Assembly: GCA_000310025.1 (NCBI GenBank)
Contig: FN648687.1
Coordinates: forward strand, 1 to 64,000
Length of the DNA stretch: 64,000 nt
Source of the DNA: Ectocarpus siliculosus
Taxonomy: Eukaryota; Sar; Phaeophyceae; Ectocarpales; Ectocarpaceae
Reading direction: 5' to 3'
Shown here: positions 57,271 through 64,000 of the stretch, in pieces
How the letters are laid out: every line of letters starts with the position of its first letter
Position numbering within the stretch: position 1 is the stretch's first letter
The notes under the pieces: generated by a model
Database searches by the model: none
What the model saw: the letters and a program-made list of their open reading frames with translations, nothing else
What the model was told of the DNA's origin: nothing
Program-made: the position numbers and the translations under genes

Positions 57271-60200
57271 ACGAACGAACAACCACCGCCGCGGAATTGG
57301 TGACCGACTTCACCAATGCTCTCCTCGAAGCAGCACGGACGACCCTAGGGGAGGAACCGCGGAGACGCCGCACGCAGGGGTGGTGTGAGACCCCAGAGAC
57401 GAGAGCAGTGCTGGAGGAGGCCGTTACCACACGGCGGGAAGCGCGCCGGGCGATGAGGGGCAACTGGAACTCAGCAACGTGGAGAACTCTCAAAGCAGCG
57501 CGTAAGGGAGTGGCTACAGCAGTCGAAACGGGCATTTATGCCCACCTGGACGGGTATGTGACTGAACTCGAAGTAACCTACAAAGATCGCGACATGAGAG
57601 GACTGTACCAACACCTCAAGAGATCAGTGGGCCTCAGCGGGAGACAAGCGGGGGGACAGCAGTTCGTCGCGGATGAGAACGGCGTGTTGCTCCGGAACAG
57701 GGACGACATCCTCCAACGGTGGGCGAGATTCTTCAGCACCCTACTCAACACCAAGTCCCACACCCTGAACCCAGACATCATCGAACGAGTGACGCAGCGG
57801 CCAGCGACACGTGACAGTCAACGGTTGGGAGAGGTGCCAGATCTCGAGGAGGTGGCACGGGCAGCGAAAGGCCTCAAGAACTGGAAGGCACCCGGCCATG
57901 ACTCCCTCCCTGCCGAATTGCTCAAGATCGATGACGACGAACCCGTTGTCCTGAGACACCTCCATACCATCCTCGTCAAGGTGTGGAACGGAGGAGATAT
58001 CCCCCAAGAGTGGAAAGACTCAACCATCAAGGTGCTGTACAAGAAGGGTGACCGGTCCGACTGTAACAACTACAGGGGGATTTCGCTACTATCTCACGTA
58101 GGCAAGGTTCCCATCAAGATCATCACCAACCGTCTAAGCGCCTTCTGCGAAGCCAACAACATCCTCCCGGAGGAACAGTGCGGATTTCGACCCGGGCGAT
58201 CCACCGTCGACATGCTGTTTGTCGTGCGTCGCCTCCAGGAGCTGGGGCGGAGAAAGAAAATACCGCTCTACATGTGCTTCGTCGACTTGAAGAAGGCGTA
58301 TGATTCGGTGGACCGGGAGATGCTATGGAAGGTGCTGGCCAGGGCCGGGATTCCCGCGAAGCTAATCAAAGTCATCCGCCAATTCCACGATGGAATGCGG
58401 CCCGGGTGCGCATGGACGACGGAGAACTATCGGACTGGTTCTTCGTCACACAGGGTGTGCGACAAGGATGTGTGCTATCCCCACTGCTGTTCAACATCTT
58501 CTTCGCCGAGGTCCTCGAGGTCGTCGTTATCCGATTCAGCGAGGATGATGTTGTTCTGCGGAATCTGGTGTGCTTGGAGGAGGGGAAGACGGAAGCGGGG
58601 GGGGGGGAGGAGACGCCCCTTGACCGAGTACGGAGGGCAGTATGGGGGATGCTGTATGCCGATGATGCCGGCGTCGTATCGAGGTCTGCAGAAGGACTGG
58701 CGAGAATGATGACCATCATCGTTGAGGTGTTCGGAGAGTTCGGGCTAACGGTGTCGGAGAAGAAGACGGAGACGCTCCTGATGCGCGCGAAGGACAAGCC
58801 GACTGCAACATCACAGTCTCCCCCGCCTCCTCCTCCACCACTGACTATCGAAGCCGCGGGACAGAAATACGCCCAGACGACCGAGTTCCGGTACCTCGGT
58901 GGCCTCGTCAACGAACATGGCGACCTCACCCGGGAGATCAGCTACAGGAGCAGAGGAGCGTGGGGGTGCCTCAGGCGATATGGCCAGGAGCTCTTCGACA
59001 GACCGAAAGCGGCATTCCGACTCAAGATCCGCCTCCTCCAGGCGGAGGCGATGGAAGCACTGCTGTACGGCTGCATGACATGGTCACCACTCAGCGGCCA
59101 CTATCAGGCGCTGCGGTCGACACACCACTGACTGCTCCTTCGAGTTATCGGGTACAAGCGCAAGAAAGACACCTACCGGCAGCTCTCGTACGCCCAGACG
59201 CTGAAGAGGGTCGAATGCCAGAGCGTTGAAGCCACGATCCGACAACGACGCCTACTGTTCGCGGGAGCACTGGCAAGGCAGCCGGACGGGCGACTCCCGA
59301 AACGACTGATGCTCGGCGAGCTGGCGGGGGGGGACAAGCCACGTAGGGGGGGACAGGAACAGAACTGGCCGAAGTGTGTCCTCGACGACCTGAAGGCCTT
59401 CGGGGCCGACCACGGGTCTACTAAAACCGACCCAAGTTGTCTCGGAATTCCCGTACCGAAAGACACGGCACCGAAGTCAAGGTGGACGGAAGCCGCGAAG
59501 GTGGAGGGGGGAGTACCCTGGCATGCGGCGGTGGTGCAGGGAGCTGAGAGGTTCATGACCTCCTGGCACGAGAAGGAAGAAGAGGCCAGCCAACAACGAG
59601 CGCTCAAACGAAACCACAAGCCAACAACCAATGGGGCGGGAGGGGGGCAGGAGACGGACGAGACGGCGAGGGAAAAAAGCAAACGAGAATAGACGGACCG
59701 AGTGGCACGACACGTGCCGGATTGAATTTCTTTTGGCCAATTCCCCCCCCCCAATGCTGCACCATTGCACCAACCCCCCAGTAGTAGTGATTTCGTACCA
59801 TTACAATGTATCGCTGGTTGGTGGCCATGTTTGCGTGTTTGCTTGTTCGTTAGTGGTCTCTCCACCGTGTGCCTTATTCTGCCTCATACTTCCTGATATT
59901 TTCGGCCTGGTCCCTCTTTGTCCTCGCCCTTTTTCATTTTATTTTAATTTATTTTCTCTTCTCCTTACGGTTTCCATTTTTTTTTTTTCTCCTTTCTTTT
60001 CTCTTTGTCCTTTTTTGTTCTCTCTTTTTCTCTCTTTTTCTGTGCCAGATGGACTTGTCTCTGCTTGCGTTGTGAAGTACCAAGATTGAACCAAGGGAGT
60101 GTACCTCTTTCTCTCCGGCCCATGATAGATAGTGACTGCTAATCTCAGTTGATACCCCGCATAGCGCGAAGAGGGAGCGGAGGATCCCAGAATATCTGTC

Positions 60201-60456
60201 GTTGATTTCAATTGACTTGCGGACCCCTCGGTGCCAGTTTATTTGAGTGTACCATTTTAGGGTAAGTTAACCTGTGACCACGGGAATCGACCGCGTCGAG
60301 TGTTGGATCAATACGGACATACGAAGGTACTGGGTAGAGAGNNNNNNNNNNNNNNNNNNNNNNNNNNNNNNNNNNNNNNNNNNNNNNNNNNNNNNNNNNN
60401 NNNNNNNNNNNNNNNNNNNNNNNNNNNNNNNNNNNNNNNNNAACAACAACAACAAC
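57271..60456 (+). mobile_element. 5'-truncated LINE inserted in the 123-bp satellite
   Basis: The endonuclease is missing and the element starts in the endonuclease-RT linker. RT blocks follow in order: GLKNWKAPGHDSLPAELLK (about 57,870), WKDSTIKVLYKKGDRSDCNN, FVDLKKAYDSVDREMLW (about 58,280), GVRQGCVLSPLLF (about 58,460) and the catalytic YADD in MLYADDAGVVSRS (about 58,650). A post-RT part follows (RYLGGLVNEHGDLTREISYR; RRLLFAGALARQPDGRLPKR) to about 59,690. There are two visible lesions: a one-base frame change near 58,395-58,410 in a GGCCCGGG context, and an in-frame TGA at 59,129-59,131. The 3' region is T-rich, contains the 100-N gap and ends in (AAC)5 directly against the satellite. 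Despite these lesions it is far better preserved than the LINE at 3.9 kb. Confidence 0.88.
60342..60441. other. assembly gap (100 N)
   Basis: This is a run of exactly 100 N, probably a gap of unknown size, between the LINE 3' region and its (AAC)n tail. The length and continuity of the LINE end are therefore uncertain. Confidence 0.99.
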
Positions 60457-61316
60457 TATCTCTACTCATGGGTGAATCCCCACGAAGGCGACAATCCTCG
60501 TGAGTAGCGCTGTTGCAAAATCAAGCGCACCATCCGGGCGCCACACACTCTTGATATATGTGGTTGCGGCATCCATACTCTCTCTACTCATGCGTTAGTC
60601 GCTACAAAAGCAACAACCTTGGTAAGCAACGCCGTGGACAAAACAAGCCCACCAATCACGGCCGACACACACTGTACATGTGTGTGGTTCCGGCATTCAT
60701 ACCAGCTCTACTCATGCGTGAATACCCACGAAGGCGACAATCCTCGTGAGCCGCTGTTGCAAAATCAATCGCACCATTCGGGCGCCACACACTTTTCATG
60801 TGTGTGGCTTCGGCATTCATACTCTCTCTACTCATGCGTTAGTGGTTACAAAACAACAACCTTCGTGAGTAACGCCGTGGACAACAAAAGCCCACCAGCG
60901 ACTGCCGCCACACACTCTAGATGTGCGTGGGTCCCGCATTCATATTCCACTATTCATGCGTGGATCGCCACGAAGGCGACAACCATCGGTAGTTCCGCTG
61001 TTCCCAAAACAAATCACCACCATCCGGCCGCCACACACTATTTATGTGGGTGGCTTCGGCATCCATACTCTCTTGTTTCTTCTTTTGATCGCCACAAAAG
61101 GAACCACCTTGTAATGAGCGCAGTGGGCAAAGGAAGCCCGCCGCCACGGCCGGCACAAACTGTTCATGTGTGTGGTTGCGGCATCCATACTCTTTCTACT
61201 CATGCGTGAGTCGCTACAAAAGCAACACCCTTGGTAAGCAACGCGGTGGACAAAACATGCGCACCAATCACGGCCGACACACACTTTTGATGTGTGTGGT
61301 TCCAGCATTCATACTA
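60457..61316 (+). repeat. 123-bp satellite, about seven units, with Helitron empty site
   Basis: The array resumes after the LINE tail with TATCTCTACTCATGGG. The unit around 60,521-60,680 has the same text as the combined left and right flanks of the first Helitron, with the A/T insertion point at 60,554/60,555. The array ends at 61,316 (CATTCATACTA), where the second Helitron begins. Confidence 0.93.
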
Positions 61317-64000
61317 TCATGTTATATATACAAGGGCTCCGGAGTTCGGGGGCAGAGGCGCCCTCGTCCTCAGCAGTAGGCTTAAAAGGGAAGGTGTGAA
61401 GGCTGTGCACAGCATACCAAGGGCATGAAGCAGGGTGACCGAATGAACGGTGTGAAGATGTTCGCGTTGTATTCGAAAAATATATGTGCCGTTCCCGGTG
61501 GAAGATGAAGCCAAAAGAGTCGCGTGTACGTGATTTTTGGTCTAGCGTCGCCCGGTGCGGACGAAAAGGAGATGTAAGGGTACGATCACCTCCCTACTCT
61601 TGCGCCGGTAAGAACGTAGTAACACTCCCAGGCAACGTTCTCTAAGTGGCTTTGCTGTGGCTAATATCCTCCCCAAAGGGGCCAAAGAAAGAACGAACAC
61701 TGCAACTGTTCGACGGTATTGCCGGTAGGTGATGGTACTGGTGTGTTGCCGCCTAGCTCTCATATTCACACTTCTTCAGTGTCGCGCCTCTCTCTAATGT
61801 CCCCCTCTAATGTCCCCCTCTAAAGTTCTGGAACAATTATTCTAACTTATTCAGTGTCGTTCCGTCCGAATGTACTGCAGTGTGGATCCGCTCTAATGTG
61901 GCGCCCTTCTCTAATGCCCCCCTCTAATGACGCCGATATGCGGTATCCCTCACAATATGAAAGGAGTCGAAGACCTACAACATTCAGACAAACGAAGAAC
62001 GAACACCGCACGTACAGCAGTGTGGAGCAAACGCCGTCCGCCTATTTCTGCAGGCAACCATTGTTCGACTGCGTTGCCGTTTGTTGACGGTGAAATAGTT
62101 GACACCTCCCGTCTCGGGTCACCGTTGCCCCTCGTGCCCTGGAAGGCATGGTTTCGTTTGCAGCACTGTCCGCAGGTCTCCAGCTTCACAATGTTAAAGC
62201 ACCACGGTGATGTCGGTGATGGTGCAGGCGGTAGGCGGGCGGCAGAATGCAATTATTGGGGAGATGGATGTAAGAGCGTGTACGTGTCATAATGCCTAGA
62301 TGATACCGTATAACGTAAATGTAAAGCAGAAGAAAGAGGTAGTTGGGGAGGAGGTAATGTGGAGGCATCAAAGTGGATGTTTATCTGAGCGTCAAAAATT
62401 CACTTAGCTGCGATGATTTCTGGCTGGCCCATGTAAGTATGCGTCATTGACATTTTGGCGAGGTAGTCGTCATAAGAGTTATAGGTGAACGGTTGCAGTC
62501 CTGAAGCATATAGGGGATCTAATCCTATGTCGTTGTAAATGTGGAAGTCGATGTCATTGCGGTTGGCTGACATGAAAGAGACGATATTTTGTCGAAGCTG
62601 AAAGTGCAGTTCGGGGTCACCGAGAAAGCGCCTTGCCAGTGCTCGGAAGCCGCAGGCACCGTCTCCTACTTCGTGTTGAACTGACCCTCTAGGCTGAGGT
62701 GGAGAAGGTGGAGGAGGTGGCGGAGGAGGTGGAGGTGGGGGAGGAGGTGGGTGAGTTCCTGAAGGTATCGTGTCATTTGTGGTGTTAGGAGATGAGTTGG
62801 GATCATCTGTGGCGGCCTGTATGAAAGGTGGGTAGACAATGTTATCAGTGTACGGTACGTCGTGTACAACATGAGATGGTGGTAGGAGGCACATGATCGA
62901 ACTTCTGTTCCGAGCTCTGCTGAGTGCAACGTAAAGTTGACCGTGTGCGAAAGGGGATGATCGTAAGTCGAGCCCTATACGGGAAAGTGTTTGACCTTGG
63001 CCTTTGTTGATCGTGATGGAGTAAGCTGTGCGCAGAGGAAATTGAACGCGCATGAAGTTGATGCCTGATTTGCCAACTTTTGCAGGGAAATTAATGCGAG
63101 GAATGAGGACGATGGGGCGAGGCCTTTCGTCAGTGAGGAGTTCGACTTGAATAACACGAGAGTTAGATGAAACTGCGTGTAAGATGCATTTTTGACCGTT
63201 CACAAGGCCCTGTGAAAAGTTCAGGTTTCGGACTATCATAGCAAGGCCGTTAGATTTCAGCTCGAGTTCATGTGGTGGCACACCTTGGACGTTGAGTTGA
63301 TTTAGGTGTTCAGGGGCATCAAACGCGGTTGATGTGTTGTCATCAGATGTGAGGGAGTCTGAGCTATAAAAGGTGGTTGTTGTGCCGGATCGTTCATCAG
63401 ATATGGTGGTATTAGAGCGATCAATTGCGTAGTTTGTTGTAGCGAGGATTGCTCGATCGTTCCAGTTTCGGGCGTCCTCGTTCATGTCAGGATACACAAA
63501 GTTCACTAGTTCATCAAAATCGGTTGTGTGTTGAAGTTGAAAGCGCTTCGGGTCATGCTTATCTGCAGTATTATTACGGGGTATGAGATTGTTACCATCT
63601 GGGAGCTTTATAGTTTGGTGTTTGTTTTCCCCAACGTTTCGCACAAATGCAGCATACTCAGGGTCTTCTTTGTCCCGTTGTGATTTTGTGAGACGCAGAC
63701 TGGTTGTGTGTTGCCAAAGGGTGCTGGAGATGAACGCTGCGTCAACGGTATCCGTCGGAGATCCTGACTTGACAAAGGGTCCAATTTGCCTCCAATCGCC
63801 TGAAAATAACACCGTTTTACCACCAAAGTGATGAGAATTCCTCATTAGATCTTTAAGGGTTCTGTCTAAAGCCTCGACGCAGTACCTATGAGTCATCGGC
63901 AGCTCGTCCCATATAATTAAGTTTGCGTTTCACAACAACTCCGCGCGTTGACTGTTAGCGTATATGTTGCAAACGCATGAGGATGAAAGTTTCTCTTCCA
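61317..64000. mobile_element. second Helitron, partial (continues beyond window)
   Basis: It begins TCATGTTATATATAC directly after an A of the satellite, like the element at 50,744. It matches that element by eye through about 1.05 kb with small indels, up to the end of the OTU coding region (GCTGCGATGATTTCT near 62,410). Beyond that point it keeps the helicase that the first copy has lost. The hairpin near the terminus has one mismatch here. The far end lies outside the window. Confidence 0.85.
62400..63929 (-). CDS. Helitron PIF1-type helicase fused to OTU protease
   Basis: The frame is open from 63,929 to 62,400, with the first ATG at 63,896. It opens with NANLIIWDELPM (Walker B; DE). Numbered from that ATG, it continues with LFSGDWRQIGPFV (about residue 27), ITINKGQGQTLSRIG (about 295) and QLYVALSRARN (about 320), the late motifs of SF1B PIF1-like helicases that unwind DNA during Helitron transposition. 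A Pro run (about 383-398) leads to VGDGACGFRALARRFLGD (410 on), with the Asp-Gly-x-Cys of OTU cysteine proteases, and then LRQNIVSFM and PEIIAAK. An in-frame TGA (63,930-63,932) precedes NANLII; upstream, CNIYANSQRAELL continues the helicase. A second TGA at 62,400 cuts the OTU domain, whose tail (IFDAQINIHFD) follows in frame. Rep and ATP-binding parts lie beyond the window. Confidence 0.85.
   Translation of the reverse strand, partial: NANLIIWDELPMTHRYCVEALDRTLKDLMRNSHHFGGKTVLFSGDWRQIGPFVKSGSPTDTVDAAFISSTLWQHTTSLRLTKSQRDKEDPEYAAFVRNVGENKHQTIKLPDGNNLIPRNNTADKHDPKRFQLQHTTDFDELVNFVYPDMNEDARNWNDRAILATTNYAIDRSNTTISDERSGTTTTFYSSDSLTSDDNTSTAFDAPEHLNQLNVQGVPPHELELKSNGLAMIVRNLNFSQGLVNGQKCILHAVSSNSRVIQVELLTDERPRPIVLIPRINFPAKVGKSGINFMRVQFPLRTAYSITINKGQGQTLSRIGLDLRSSPFAHGQLYVALSRARNRSSIMCLLPPSHVVHDVPYTDNIVYPPFIQAATDDPNSSPNTTNDTIPSGTHPPPPPPPPPPPPPPPSPPQPRGSVQHEVGDGACGFRALARRFLGDPELHFQLRQNIVSFMSANRNDIDFHIYNDIGLDPLYASGLQPFTYNSYDDYLAKMSMTHTYMGQPEIIAAK

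Noticed and set aside
57003-57390. Frame continuing from satellite into LINE as the natural LINE start
   Set aside because: The ATG at 57,249 lies in satellite DNA. LINE similarity begins at about 57,271 in the endonuclease-RT linker, so the upstream codons are accidental.

Overview
This 64 kb window is a repeat-dominated piece of a nuclear eukaryotic genome. It holds one intron-bearing host gene, an old broken copy of that gene, long satellite arrays, nested transposons and two assembly gaps (17,645-17,898 and 60,342-60,441). There is no operon-like packing, no rRNA and no tRNA that I can recognise. The intron-rich glycosyltransferase, the LINE types, a tyrosine recombinase of the HSLR type and the heavy satellite load would fit a stramenopile alga such as a brown alga. 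That assignment is an inference from style, not from a diagnostic gene.

Left part (1-28.6 kb). A 61-bp minisatellite and an array built on CCATGG palindromes are followed by a decayed LINE (about 3.85-5.9 kb, minus strand). A foldback element with terminal inverted repeats of about 66 bp lies at 5,897-6,865. A host gene for a Golgi-type, fucosyltransferase-like glycosyltransferase lies at 7,885-11,004 (plus); five coding segments can be placed and three of the four junctions agree in phase. A second, degenerate copy with the same exon borders lies at 26,313-28,650. Between the two copies are a broken tyrosine-recombinase element (12.56-14.5 kb), a cluster of hairpin motifs (14.6-15.4 kb), a palindromic GGGACGTCCC/CCATGG array around a gap (17.5-18.25 kb) and a decayed satellite block (21.5-23.4 kb).

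Middle (28.6-38 kb). A fossil Ty1/copia-type element on the minus strand abuts the point where the second glycosyltransferase copy loses similarity. The fossil contains an 819-bp inverted-repeat element. An unrecognised Gly/Ser-rich reading frame and a 1,054-bp inverted-repeat element carrying 42-bp tandem repeats follow.

Right part (38-64 kb). A satellite of about 116 bp (38.0-47.8 kb, roughly 80 units, with a 1,041-bp higher-order period and a clean 246-bp MITE) joins directly to a satellite of about 123 bp. The 123-bp array was the target for at least three insertions. These are a 6,256-bp Helitron (50,744-56,999), a 5'-truncated LINE (57,271 to about 60,456) and a second Helitron (61,317 to beyond the window end). 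The array itself keeps a paralogous empty site (around 60,554/60,555) that matches both flanks of the first Helitron, so its borders can be read to the base: insertion between A and T, TC...CTAG ends and no target duplication. The second Helitron carries a PIF1-type helicase joined through a polyproline linker to an OTU cysteine-protease domain. Its reading direction is opposite to the one the TC/CTAG ends would predict.

The most rewarding observations are the self-documented Helitron insertion, the helicase-OTU architecture and its polarity, the relation between the old (21.5-23.4 kb) and young (47.8-61.3 kb) satellite blocks, and the duplicated glycosyltransferase gene.
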